Shown piece by piece: positions 1 to 8,771 of a stretch of 64,000 nt of DNA. Source of the DNA: Candidatus Desulfofervidus auxilii. Its GTDB lineage: Bacteria; Desulfobacterota; Desulfofervidia; Desulfofervidales; Desulfofervidaceae. The DNA is taken from the NCBI RefSeq assembly GCF_001577525.1, contig NZ_CP013015.1, positions 1,198,966-1,262,965 of the forward strand. The letters run 5' to 3'. Position numbers and translations under genes: made by a program. The notes beneath the pieces are model-generated. The model saw only the letters and a list, made by a program, of their open reading frames with translations, did no database searches and was not told the origin of the DNA. Position 1 is the first letter of the stretch. Each line of letters begins with the position of its first letter.

Positions 1-64
1 CATAAAATGGAAATTTGAGGAAGGTTCTGTATTTACTCCTTGCCTTGCCATGTAACTTTTATTT

Positions 65-595
65 TTATTCTCTACTAAGTATTACTTCATCCTTTCCGTC
101 TTTTTCTGACAGAAATACATCTATTCTTTCTTCTTTGGCGGTAGGCACATAGAGGCCAACATAATTGGTCATAATAGGTAATTCACGATGATTTCTATCA
201 ATAAGCACTGCTACTTCTATTTTTTGGGGTCTTCCAAAATCCATGATAGCATCCATCGCCGCTCTAATAGTGCGACCAGTGAAAATTACATCATCTACTA
301 ATATTATATTCTTTTCATTTACACTAAAAGGGATGTTGGTCTTTTTTAGAACAGGTTGATAAGTTAAACGTGTCCAGTCATCTCTATAAAGATTAATATC
401 CAAAGTACCTAAAAGAGGGGTCTGTGCTTCAGTATGACTGATTATATTCTTTAACCTTTCTGCTAAATAAGCACCACCAGTATGGATACCAATTAAGACT
501 AGATTTTTCACTCCTTTATTGTGTTCTAGAATTTCATAAGCAATTCGCATCAAGACCCTTTTCATTTCTTCTTCATTCATAATAGTCTTGATCAT
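65..595 (-). CDS. pyrR: PyrR: pyrimidine operon regulator / uracil phosphoribosyltransferase
   Basis: A type I phosphoribosyltransferase of 176 residues, the usual PyrR length. The PRPP-binding loop is visible at residues 97-109 (IILVDDVIFTGRT). In its family the protein binds UMP or PRPP, attenuates pyr mRNA in many bacteria, and has weak uracil phosphoribosyltransferase activity. It is the last gene of a tight minus-strand run, 7 bases after the DRTGG-domain gene. No pyr biosynthesis genes lie nearby, so any RNA targets are outside the window. Family assignment is firm; whether it regulates or only salvages uracil cannot be told here. Confidence 0.9.
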   Translation of the reverse strand: MIKTIMNEEEMKRVLMRIAYEILEHNKGVKNLVLIGIHTGGAYLAERLKNIISHTEAQTPLLGTLDINLYRDDWTRLTYQPVLKKTNIPFSVNEKNIILVDDVIFTGRTIRAAMDAIMDFGRPQKIEVAVLIDRNHRELPIMTNYVGLYVPTAKEERIDVFLSEKDGKDEVILSRE

Positions 596-602
596 ATTAT
601 TC

Positions 603-1670
603 CTATCCCTCGTTTAATATTTTTTCTAAACGTTCAAAATTGACATGTTTACGCACCAGGGTCAAGCCTTTATCTACCTTTTCTTTTTCTTTCAGACTCA
701 AGCGAGCAGCAATATCTTGAATCCTTTGGGCAACAAAATAGGTATTTTCTCTTACTAAAATAATAGGTACCCCTCGCTGCTCTGCCTTAGAGATAATAAT
801 TTCATTAGGCATAAGATTGCCAGTAAGGACTAAACACTGCACGCCTTGTTCAATAGAGATCAATTGAATGTCTGCCCTATCTCCTCCTACTATCACACAA
901 GCATTAGGAGTTCGTCGTAAATATTCTACAAACTTGTCTACTTCCATTCCCCCAATTAAGTAATTTTGCACAAAATTATATAGGGATTCTTGCCCACAAA
1001 TTACCCTTCCTCTCAATCTTTCGCTCAATTCAGCCACTGTTATAGACGTAAGAAAATTGTCATAAGGAATACAACCTAGCACAGGGATACCCTGTTTTTC
1101 TAGCCAAGGGATAACCAGTTCATCAATATCTGGTTTTTGTTCTTCTCTTACCCAGTTTATAATTATTCCCAAGAGTTTTTCCCCTAAACCCCCTTTTACT
1201 TCGCCTACACCGTCTAAAAAGACTTCTCCTGTATATTTATTTACTAAAAGCACTTTGGCATTTAATTCTTTTATGATTTTAAATCCAGAGATACCTAAAA
1301 AACTTCCCAGCCAGATAGTTTCAGCTCCTCCCACTAAGACAATATCCTTATTTTGGGCAACAGTCTCAAATGCCCTTTTTACTTGGGGCATAGGGTCCTC
1401 CATCTCACCTCTTAATCTTTTTACCATCAATTCATAAGTCAAGATTACCGGACACAAATTTTTCACATCCTCCTTTAACCCCAAACTCTGATAAACAAAA
1501 TAAGCCAGTTTATCTGTAACAATATTTTCTTCTGTTTTAAAAGGTATCTTACCCAGTGGTTTAAAATACCCTACTTTTAGGCCCTTATCTAGAAAATACC
1601 GGCCCAATCCCAAAGTAATTAAACCCTTGCCTGAAAAGCCTACTGTAGAGCTAATATAAATTACTTTCAT
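603..1670 (-). CDS. BioD-like P-loop plus DRTGG-domain protein (Pta N-terminal type)
   Basis: A 355-residue protein with the architecture of the non-catalytic N-terminal half of long phosphotransacetylases. A BioD/CobQ-like P-loop domain starts at residue 1 (SSTVGFSGKGLIT at 7-19), and a DRTGG domain covers about 216-335, where the name motif is degenerate (GGDRAD). Such stand-alone proteins often sit beside acyl-CoA synthetase genes and are thought to sense nucleotides or metabolites. Here the stop of the upstream ADP-forming acyl-CoA synthetase is 3 bases away, and the GGAG ribosome-binding site lies inside that gene's end, so the two are translationally coupled. A role tuning acetyl-CoA/acetate conversion is inference. 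Confidence 0.8.
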   Translation of the reverse strand: MKVIYISSTVGFSGKGLITLGLGRYFLDKGLKVGYFKPLGKIPFKTEENIVTDKLAYFVYQSLGLKEDVKNLCPVILTYELMVKRLRGEMEDPMPQVKRAFETVAQNKDIVLVGGAETIWLGSFLGISGFKIIKELNAKVLLVNKYTGEVFLDGVGEVKGGLGEKLLGIIINWVREEQKPDIDELVIPWLEKQGIPVLGCIPYDNFLTSITVAELSERLRGRVICGQESLYNFVQNYLIGGMEVDKFVEYLRRTPNACVIVGGDRADIQLISIEQGVQCLVLTGNLMPNEIIISKAEQRGVPIILVRENTYFVAQRIQDIAARLSLKEKEKVDKGLTLVRKHVNFERLEKILNEG

Positions 1671-1673
1671 TTT

Positions 1674-3767
1674 TTACTCCTTTTTTATAGTTAATCGGGC
1701 ATCTACAGCTATACATCCCTTTGTTTTTACCAAAAATGGATTGATTTCTGCCTCTACAATCTCTGGGAAGTCTAAGGCCATTTGATTTAAGGCTAGAATC
1801 CCTTCTGCTAAAGCAGAGACATCGGCTGGAGGCTCGCCTCTTATACCCCTTAAAAGAGGATAAGTCTTTATCTCTCTTATCATTTCCAATGCTTCTCTTT
1901 TTCCAATTGGGGCAATGCGAAAACTCACATCCTTCAATACTTCCACATAGATACCTCCCAATCCAAACATCAACAATGGGCCAAATTGAGAATCACGAGT
2001 AAAACCAATAATGGTTTCTTTTACTTCCTGAATCATTTCTTGGACAGAAACACCATAAATGGCTGCCTTGGGGACCTTTTCGCTTACTTTTAACATGATT
2101 TCCTCAAATGCCTCTTCCACTTCCTGAGGGGTCTCTAATCCCAAAATAACACCCCCTACATCTGTTTTATGAGAGATATTAGGTGAAACCACCTTTAATA
2201 CTATAGGAAATTTCATGCTTTTAGCTGCTTCTACAGCATCTTCTTTTGTTCTAGCCAACTTAGTTTGAGGAAAGCTAAATCCATAGGCCATAAGAATCTC
2301 TTTAGCCTCAGTCTCTGTGAGATGAAATCTGCCCTGTCTTTTTGCCATCTCCAGAAGATACCGCACCCTGCCCCTATCGGCCTGGACTGGAAAATATGTG
2401 GATAAAGGTTGAGAAAGCCAATGCTGCCTTTGCCACATCCTTTCTAAGGCACTTACTGCATCTTCAGGACAGAGATAATTGGGGACTCCATGTTTTTTGA
2501 GATAATTTACTCCTTTTTTCACTTGTAGCTGACCCATGAATGAACAAAGGATAGGTTTTTTTGTTTTTTGGGCATGTTTTGCCACTACTTTGGCAGTCTC
2601 TTCCACTTCAATGGTAGCAGTAGGGGTTAAGAGCACTATAACCGCATCAATATTTGAAGCCTCTAATAAAACTTTTAAGGCATTATCATATCTATCAAAA
2701 TGGGCATCTCCAATGATATCTACGGGATTAACAATGGAGGCCACTGGGGGCAAAAAAGAACGTAGTTTTTGAGCTGTTTTGCTATTTAATCGCACTAACT
2801 GCAAGGCCGACTGGTCGCAAGCATCAGCAGCTACAATCCCTGGTCCACCAGAATTAGTGAGAATAGCTACTCTGGGTCCTTTTGGTAAGGGCTGATTTGC
2901 AAAGGCCAAGGCATAGTTAAATAATTCGTTAACAGTCTTTGCTCTAATAATTCCACTCTGCTTAAAGGCTGCTTGATAAGCAGACTCCGAGCCAGCAAGA
3001 GCACCTGTGTGGGAAGATACAGCCCTTGCCCCGGCAGAAGTAACACCAGCTTTAATCATAATTATAGGTTTTTTCTTGGAAACTTCTTGAGCTACCTGAA
3101 TAAAAGTGGCACCATTTTCTACCCCTTCTAAATACCCCAAGATTACCTTGGTATTTTCATCTTCTCCTAAGGCAATGAGCATGTCAATTTCAGAGATATC
3201 TGTCTTATTGCCTAAACTGATAAACTTAGAAAAACCAATCTTTTCTCCCAGGACCCAATCTAAAATGGCCACACACATGGCTCCCGATTGAGAAAAAAAG
3301 CCAATTTCCCCTTGTTCCGGCATGCCAGCGGCGAAGGAAGCATTCAATTTAGAATAAGTATCAATAAGACCTAGACAGTTTGGACCTAGAAACCGCACTT
3401 TATTTTCTTTAGCCAGTGTTTTTAGCTCTTGTTCAAATCTTGCACCTTTAGCTCCTGTTTCTTTAAAGCCTGCAGAAATAACTATGGCAGCTTCAATATT
3501 TTTTTCTCCACAAATTTTAATACTCTCTAAAACTTCTAATGGTTTAACAGCAATGATAGCCAAATCCACTGCCTCAGATATTTCTTTTAGAGAATGATAT
3601 GTCCTTAAGCCTAAGATTTCATTTGCCTTAGGATTTATGGGGAAGATTTTACCTGGATACTCATATTTCAAAAGATTTTTTACTAAAATGTGACCTATTT
3701 TCCCTTCATGGGTAGAAGCACCAACAATGGCTACTGATTTGGGGTTAAAGAGCTTTCTCAATAACAT
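1674..3767 (-). CDS. ADP-forming acetyl/acyl-CoA synthetase, fused alpha and beta subunits
   Basis: A 697-residue single-chain ADP-forming acyl-CoA synthetase. The CoA-binding domain is at about 5-145 (NPKSVAIVGAS), the succinyl-CoA-ligase-like domain at about 150-460, and a C-terminal ATP-grasp domain at about 480-695. The phosphorylatable histidine of the family is seen as H253 in AVSSHTGALAGS. The enzyme interconverts acyl-CoA + ADP + Pi with acid + CoA + ATP, giving substrate-level ATP in anaerobes or activating acetate. A good AGAGGA ribosome-binding site precedes the ATG. It is 14 bases after the ClC gene and 3 bases before the DRTGG gene. Acyl specificity (acetate, propionate or aryl acids) cannot be read from sequence. 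Confidence 0.9.
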   Translation of the reverse strand: MLLRKLFNPKSVAIVGASTHEGKIGHILVKNLLKYEYPGKIFPINPKANEILGLRTYHSLKEISEAVDLAIIAVKPLEVLESIKICGEKNIEAAIVISAGFKETGAKGARFEQELKTLAKENKVRFLGPNCLGLIDTYSKLNASFAAGMPEQGEIGFFSQSGAMCVAILDWVLGEKIGFSKFISLGNKTDISEIDMLIALGEDENTKVILGYLEGVENGATFIQVAQEVSKKKPIIMIKAGVTSAGARAVSSHTGALAGSESAYQAAFKQSGIIRAKTVNELFNYALAFANQPLPKGPRVAILTNSGGPGIVAADACDQSALQLVRLNSKTAQKLRSFLPPVASIVNPVDIIGDAHFDRYDNALKVLLEASNIDAVIVLLTPTATIEVEETAKVVAKHAQKTKKPILCSFMGQLQVKKGVNYLKKHGVPNYLCPEDAVSALERMWQRQHWLSQPLSTYFPVQADRGRVRYLLEMAKRQGRFHLTETEAKEILMAYGFSFPQTKLARTKEDAVEAAKSMKFPIVLKVVSPNISHKTDVGGVILGLETPQEVEEAFEEIMLKVSEKVPKAAIYGVSVQEMIQEVKETIIGFTRDSQFGPLLMFGLGGIYVEVLKDVSFRIAPIGKREALEMIREIKTYPLLRGIRGEPPADVSALAEGILALNQMALDFPEIVEAEINPFLVKTKGCIAVDARLTIKKE

Positions 3768-3781
3768 AACTATATTTTCCT

Positions 3782-5566
3782 CTAAGTTTCTGATTTTTCA
3801 CTTATTTCTTCTCTGCCCATTAGTGTCAATAAGGCCTTATTATAAGCTGCCAAAACATCTCTTTGGGAAAGAAACCCTACCAATTTTTTAGGATTATTGG
3901 GATCCGTCACTGGTAAACGTTCAATATGGCGATATCTCATTTTTTCCATAGCTGTTTCTAAGTTTTCTTCTGGAGTAATAGTAACAACCTCCTTGGTGTC
4001 TAGGTCTTTTACCCTGATGTGGTCTTTAGGGCCTTCTTCTGCCAGCATTTTGCGGAAGTTTTGAAAGGAAATAATTCCACACAACTCTCCTTTGCCGTTA
4101 ACCACTGGGAAACAAGTATGTTTTTTATCTCGCACAAAGGCCAGAAATTCTTTAAAGGTCATATCTTCGGGAACTACTACCACATCTGGTGTCATAGCAT
4201 TCTTTACTTTAATAGAAGCAAGAATATTCCTTTCATGTCCAGCATGTAAATCAATACCTTGTTGTTTTAACTCATAGGTATCAATGGATTCCCGACTAAA
4301 GGCATAGGCTACTAATAAACCAGTAATAGAAGCAAAAAGAATAGGCAGAATAATATAATAATCCCCTGTCATTTCAAAGGCCAAAAACACCGCAGTAACC
4401 GGGGCATGAGTGAGGGCAGCTAGAAAGGCACCGATACCTACGGCTGCATAAGCAGGGTAGGCAGCCGTAATCTGGGGGAAAAAATGGTGAACCACGGCAC
4501 CAAAAGCTCCTCCAGCCATAGCCCCAATAAAAAATGCCGGTGAAAACATACCACCTACCCCACCGGAGGCTAAGGTGATAGCAGTAGCAATTATTTTTAA
4601 AAATACCAATATAATCATCAATTGAGCTGACATTTCTGCATTTAAAACCCTTTGCACTTGCTCGTAACCCACCCCAAAAATTTGTGGGAAAAACATACCA
4701 ATTAGGCCAACCATAAAAAGACCAATAAAAGGTTTGGAATAAGGCGAACAAGGCATTTTTCGGAAATAATCCTTAGTTTTGTAAAAGATGCGTATAAATA
4801 AATAGGCAAGTAAACCAATAACTGCCCCTAAAAAAATGTAAAAAAATAGCTCCCAAAGACTAACAAAGGTATAAGGAGGCATTTTAAAGGCAGTTTGATT
4901 ACCAAAAAGGGCACGAGCGGTAATGGTGCCCATGCCAGAGGAAACTACTACAGGCATAAAATTAGTAAGTTCAAAGTCACCCAAAAGCACAATTTCCAAA
5001 GCAAAAAAAAGCCCTGCAATAGGAGCGTTAAAGACAGCAGCAATAGCTCCTGCTGCACCACAAGCAATAAAGGTGCGTCTTCTTTGTTCTGAAGCCACAA
5101 AAAAACGGCTAATACTAACGCCCACTATACCCCCTATTTGAGCGATAGGACCTTCTTGACCAGCACTTCCTCCTAAACCCAAAGTAACAATAGAAGCAGA
5201 TATTTTGGCAAGTGCTTCTCTAATTCTGATTATTCCTCCCTTTAAATTAACATTCACCAAAAACTCCGGAAAGCCATAGCCATAAATAGAGGGAGAAGAT
5301 ATTTTAGCCAGTAAAAAAAGGAGGAAGGCCACTATAAGGGGAATAAAGGCAATAATGGGATGTAAAAAAAGAGAAGATTGACCAAAATGAAGAAGAGGCA
5401 AAAAACAGCTATGCCATAAAAATCCAATAACTTTCATAAATACATAACTGCCTAAGGCAGCTAACACACCAATGATAAAGGCAACTAGAACCAGAAATAC
5501 ATATTCAGGTAACTGCAGTTTCCGAACTAGGCGGACAATTATGCGTCTGACGGTGCTAATTTCCAT
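3782..5566 (-). CDS. ClC-family chloride channel/transporter with C-terminal CBS pair
   Basis: A polytopic membrane protein of 594 residues: a ClC core at about 20-440 followed by two CBS domains at about 455-575. The gating-glutamate motif is present as GQEGP (136-140, E138), and the helix N-like segment ends in APVTAVFLAFEMTG. The first selectivity motif, usually GSGIP, reads GYGFP (96-100), so the anion-coordinating serine is replaced by tyrosine. Whether it is a channel or a proton antiporter, and which anion it carries, is open. The CBS pair suggests control by adenine nucleotides. It is the first gene of the ClC-acyl-CoA synthetase-DRTGG-pyrR run. Confidence 0.9.
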   Translation of the reverse strand: MEISTVRRIIVRLVRKLQLPEYVFLVLVAFIIGVLAALGSYVFMKVIGFLWHSCFLPLLHFGQSSLFLHPIIAFIPLIVAFLLFLLAKISSPSIYGYGFPEFLVNVNLKGGIIRIREALAKISASIVTLGLGGSAGQEGPIAQIGGIVGVSISRFFVASEQRRRTFIACGAAGAIAAVFNAPIAGLFFALEIVLLGDFELTNFMPVVVSSGMGTITARALFGNQTAFKMPPYTFVSLWELFFYIFLGAVIGLLAYLFIRIFYKTKDYFRKMPCSPYSKPFIGLFMVGLIGMFFPQIFGVGYEQVQRVLNAEMSAQLMIILVFLKIIATAITLASGGVGGMFSPAFFIGAMAGGAFGAVVHHFFPQITAAYPAYAAVGIGAFLAALTHAPVTAVFLAFEMTGDYYIILPILFASITGLLVAYAFSRESIDTYELKQQGIDLHAGHERNILASIKVKNAMTPDVVVVPEDMTFKEFLAFVRDKKHTCFPVVNGKGELCGIISFQNFRKMLAEEGPKDHIRVKDLDTKEVVTITPEENLETAMEKMRYRHIERLPVTDPNNPKKLVGFLSQRDVLAAYNKALLTLMGREEISEKSET

Positions 5567-5845
5567 TCTATACCAATGATAACCAAGTTAAAGAAAAAAA
5601 CAAGGTAAAATTTGTCCCAAAATCCGCAACCTCTTTTTGGATAAAATTCCAACCTGCCCGACGGCCGTGTCTGCCGACAGGCAGGCAGGTGGGCCTGCCT
5701 GCCGTCAGGCCAATTTTTTATTCTATTTTAATTGAGGTTAGCCATTGAAAGAAAAAACGGTTTTTGGAATAAAATAAGCCGGGAATTTGGAGTAAAGACA
5801 TTCTTTGCTCTTTCAGCAAGATGTATGTGCTTTTTTCTTCAGTCA
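5567..5845. other. Intergenic region between purU and the ClC gene
   Basis: 279 bases with no credible ORF. It holds the upstream region of the minus-strand ClC gene and a GC-rich nested palindrome (listed separately) in otherwise AT-rich DNA. No confident promoter was found. Confidence 0.6.
5653..5711. repeat. GC-rich nested palindrome (dispersed intergenic repeat, copy 1)
   Basis: A roughly 59-base GC-rich block in AT-rich surroundings. The inner perfect inverted repeat is GGCAGGCAGG / CCTGCCTGCC with a TGGG loop. Outer arms CCCGACGGC (5657-5665) and GCCGTCAGG (5701-5709) pair with one mismatch. It shares the word TGTCTGCCGACAGGCAGG with copy 3 near 55.64 kb. On the plus strand a GGCCTG/CAGGCC stem runs into TTTTTT, so it could act as a terminator, although no plus-strand gene lies just upstream. 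Confidence 0.75.
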
Positions 5846-6712
5846 TTAAGTATCAAAAATGATGGTTTTATTCTCATATACCAATATTCTATTTTCTAAA
5901 TGTAATTTTATAGCCCTAGCTAAGACTAGTTTTTCTATATCTCTTCCTTTACGGATTAAATCTTCTACTGAATCCCTATGGCTAACTCGAATCACATCCT
6001 GCTCGATAATAGGTCCAGCATCAAGTTCCGGGGTGACATAATGACTGGTAGCACCTATAATTTTTACTCCTCGTTCTCTAGCCTGATGATAAGGTCTAGA
6101 ACCTACAAAAGCAGGCAGAAAAGAGTGATGGATATTAATAATCCGATTAGGATAATGAGCGATAAATTCAGAAGTGAGAATTTGCATATATCGAGCAAGG
6201 ATTATCAAATCTATATGGTGTTTTTTTAAAACAGCTAATTCTTGCTTTTCTATATCTGATTTTGTTTCTGGTGTAATGGGGAAAAAATAAAAAGGAATAC
6301 CAAAGGTTTCAGCTACTGGGCGTAAATCAGGATGGTTGCTAATGATAAGTTTGATATTGGCAAGTATTTCTCCTGAACTATGCCTTAATAAGATTTCATA
6401 TAAACAATGAGGTGCTTTGGAAACAAAAATAGCTACATTAGGCACATAATCAGTAAAACATAACATCCACTTCATTTGAAATTGCTGGGCCAAAGGACTA
6501 AATGCTTCAGGTATTTCTTTTCTTTCTAAATCAAAATCATCTAATTCCCATTCAATCCGCATAAAAAACTGCCCCTTTTCAGTATCTGTATATTGATCAG
6601 CATGGACAATATTGCCATTATGTTCATAAATAAACTGGGAAATGGAGGCTACTATTCCTTTTCTATCAGGGCAGGAAAGTAATAAGATAGCATGATTTGA
6701 TAACGAACCCAC
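5846..6712 (-). CDS. purU: Formyltetrahydrofolate deformylase
   Basis: PurU hydrolyses 10-formyl-tetrahydrofolate to formate and tetrahydrofolate, balancing the C1 pool and supplying formate for purine synthesis. The 288 residues contain an N-terminal ACT domain (1-85, starting SNHAILLLSCPDRKG) and a formyltransferase-fold domain (about 90-275). The catalytic set is visible: N193 and H195 in INIHHSFLP, and D231 in LDAGPII. The start is GTG at 6710-6712 with GAGGT about 7 bases upstream. It is transcribed alone, divergent from tolQ. Length and motifs are typical. Confidence 0.95.
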   Translation of the reverse strand: MGSLSNHAILLLSCPDRKGIVASISQFIYEHNGNIVHADQYTDTEKGQFFMRIEWELDDFDLERKEIPEAFSPLAQQFQMKWMLCFTDYVPNVAIFVSKAPHCLYEILLRHSSGEILANIKLIISNHPDLRPVAETFGIPFYFFPITPETKSDIEKQELAVLKKHHIDLIILARYMQILTSEFIAHYPNRIINIHHSFLPAFVGSRPYHQARERGVKIIGATSHYVTPELDAGPIIEQDVIRVSHRDSVEDLIRKGRDIEKLVLARAIKLHLENRILVYENKTIIFDT

Positions 6713-6781
6713 TTTTACCTCTTTATTTTTACTTTTAAAATATCATGCCATGTAATAAAGTTTTTATCAACCTAAATAAAA

Positions 6782-6809
6782 TTGACATTTTTTAAGATAC
6801 TTGTAATAT
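6782..6809 (+). promoter_or_regulatory. Sigma70-type promoter of the tol-pal operon
   Basis: TTGACA at 6782-6787 and TAATAT at 6804-6809 with a 16-base spacer; the -10 is preceded by TTG. It lies 22 bases before the tolQ ATG, which has an AGGAGG ribosome-binding site at 6821-6826. Confidence 0.75.
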
Positions 6810-6830
6810 TGAACCCTAAAAGGAGGCTAT

Positions 6831-7541
6831 ATGTGGTTTTCCCAATTTGATAAAAGTATGATTTATCAGATGATTATTCATGCTGGTCCTATGGCCAAAT
6901 TGGTTTTAATTCTCCTTACCCTTATGTCTGTATTTTCATGGACAGTGATGATTAACCGCTGGTTGGTGTTCAAAAAAGTTAATAAACAAGGAAGGAAATT
7001 TTTAGAAATTTTCTGGCGCATGGATGATTTTAAACTCATCTTTGCCGATGCTAGAAAATATAAAAAGGCACCTCAGGCGGTAATTTTTCAATCAGCATTT
7101 TCAGAATTAAAAAAGTGGACAACAAATAATCCTTCCTTAACCACAATAGATAATAAAACCATTTTAGAAAGCTGTATAGAGGTCATGCGAAAATCATCCC
7201 AGAAAGAATATCTGCGTTTACGACAGGGACTGGGGTTTTTAGCTACAGTAGGTAATACTGCTCCCTTTATAGGTCTATTTGGCACTGTTTGGGGAATTAT
7301 GCGGGCCTTTCATGACATCGGTTTACGAGGTTCTGCTTCTTTAGCTGATGTAGCTCCTGGTATCTCTGAGGCCTTAATAGCTACTGCCTTTGGACTAGCA
7401 GCCGCCATACCAGCAGTAATAGGATATAATCATTTTACCCAGCAATTATATGAGCAAAGAACAGGGATGGAAATGTTTATGACCGATTTGCTTAATCGTA
7501 TAAAAATAACTTATTGGAGCAAAGGACATGAGGGTGTTTGA
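6831..7541 (+). CDS. tolQ: TolQ/ExbB/MotA-family proton channel subunit
   Basis: Inner-membrane subunit of the Tol-Pal motor, which uses the proton motive force to drive outer-membrane constriction and lipid homeostasis. The 236 residues show three hydrophobic segments (about 18-38, 130-152, 168-190) and the family pattern TVGNTAPFIGLFGTVWGIM in the second. AGGAGG lies 4 bases before the ATG. It overlaps tolR by 14 bases. Operon context (tolR, tolA-like, tolB, pal, cpoB) favours TolQ over ExbB. Confidence 0.93.
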   Translation: MWFSQFDKSMIYQMIIHAGPMAKLVLILLTLMSVFSWTVMINRWLVFKKVNKQGRKFLEIFWRMDDFKLIFADARKYKKAPQAVIFQSAFSELKKWTTNNPSLTTIDNKTILESCIEVMRKSSQKEYLRLRQGLGFLATVGNTAPFIGLFGTVWGIMRAFHDIGLRGSASLADVAPGISEALIATAFGLAAAIPAVIGYNHFTQQLYEQRTGMEMFMTDLLNRIKITYWSKGHEGV

Positions 7542-7938
7542 TAATGATGAAAACCTTATGTCAGAAATAAATGTTACTCCTTTAGTTGATGTGATGCTTG
7601 TTTTATTAATCATTTTCATGATAACCGCACCTATGCTTACCTATGGAGTCAAAGTGAATTTACCCACTACTACTTCTAAACCCATTCCCACTAAACAAGA
7701 ACCACTTCTTATCACCGTGGATAAGAATAAAAATGTTTTTATTGATCAGTATAAGATACCATTGAAGAAACTCAGGAAAAAGTTAAAGCCTATTATTAAA
7801 GCTAATCCCAAAAGGAATGTCCTTTTACAAGCGGACCAAAGAGTCTCTTATGGTTATGTGATGCAGGTTATGGCTGAGATAAAATCAGCTGGTGTAGAAC
7901 GGCTGGGTTTGGTAACCAAACCTTTAAAAAAGAGGTGA
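7528..7938 (+). CDS. tolR: TolR/ExbD biopolymer transport protein
   Basis: A 136-residue inner-membrane protein with one N-terminal transmembrane helix (about 19-36) and a periplasmic domain. The conserved proton-path aspartate is D21 in VTPLVDVMLVLLIIF. It partners TolQ in the proton channel. The start lies inside the end of tolQ, and its stop overlaps the tolA start by one base (TGATG), so translation is coupled. Confidence 0.93.
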   Translation: MRVFDNDENLMSEINVTPLVDVMLVLLIIFMITAPMLTYGVKVNLPTTTSKPIPTKQEPLLITVDKNKNVFIDQYKIPLKKLRKKLKPIIKANPKRNVLLQADQRVSYGYVMQVMAEIKSAGVERLGLVTKPLKKR

Positions 7939-8771
7939 TGTCTTTTTTGCTCAATGCTTCATATAAATTCTCATTTTTCATTTCTCTTAGCATTCATTTT
8001 TTTATTTTGTTTTTTATATTTTTTGTCTCAATAGAACATAAACAATATCTAAATCTCTCACCAATTTATCAAGTAAGGCTAGTTGAAATGCCTGGTTTAA
8101 CAAAAGCAGGAGTAAATAAACAAAAGACAAAGGTTCGGTCAAAAAAAAGAATTGTGACTAAAAAAACGCAAGTTTCTAAAGCCAAGAAGAGTAAGGTTGG
8201 GGTATCCCAAAAAACAGGACGAAAAAAAGTCCAAACTTCCAAAGTAATTTCATTAAAGAAAAGCAAGTCCAAATCTAAATCAAAGAAAATCTCAGAACAG
8301 GCTTTAGTAGCAAAAAAAATAAAGGCCATAGAAAAACAGGTAAAAGAAAAAGAGAGGAGAGAGATAATTCCTAAAGAAGTGGCTAAAATTGCTCAGGAAA
8401 TTAGAGAAGGTGGTGCTGGAGGAGTAATCGGGGGATTTGTAAATGGAAAATTTACAGGAAGGGAAATTAGTTTGAGTTTTCAACTTTATCATGCCCAAAT
8501 CGAGGAACGTATTATGAAAAATTGGATTTTACCTACTTTTCTACTAAAAAAACAACTGGCCTTGGAAGCCATAGTGATAATTAGAATCCGCCGGGATGGG
8601 CATATTACAAAAATAAAGTTTGAGAAGAAATCAGGAAATAGCATTTTTGATCGTTCCGTAAAGGAGGCTATAAAAAATTCTGACCCTTTATTTCCTTTAC
8701 CAAAAGATTATACTCAACCTTATTATGAAGTAGGATTCAGATTTAAATGGCCAAAAGGAAGAATAGGATGA
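7938..8771 (+). CDS. tolA: TolA-like / TonB-type energy transducer
   Basis: A 277-residue protein with an N-terminal transmembrane helix (about 14-36), a very Lys/Ser-rich linker (about 60-130), and a C-terminal TonB/TolA-like domain (about 180-277) that should contact outer-membrane partners. ATG 7938 is preferred over the GTG at 7935 because of the ATG/stop overlap with tolR and the AGAGG upstream. The linker is shorter than in enterobacterial TolA. Its place between tolR and tolB supports the TolA role. Confidence 0.85.
   Translation: MSFLLNASYKFSFFISLSIHFFILFFIFFVSIEHKQYLNLSPIYQVRLVEMPGLTKAGVNKQKTKVRSKKRIVTKKTQVSKAKKSKVGVSQKTGRKKVQTSKVISLKKSKSKSKSKKISEQALVAKKIKAIEKQVKEKERREIIPKEVAKIAQEIREGGAGGVIGGFVNGKFTGREISLSFQLYHAQIEERIMKNWILPTFLLKKQLALEAIVIIRIRRDGHITKIKFEKKSGNSIFDRSVKEAIKNSDPLFPLPKDYTQPYYEVGFRFKWPKGRIG

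Noticed and set aside
4374-4751. 125-codon minus-strand frame
   Set aside because: Lies in another frame inside the ClC gene; composition is that of a shifted membrane protein.
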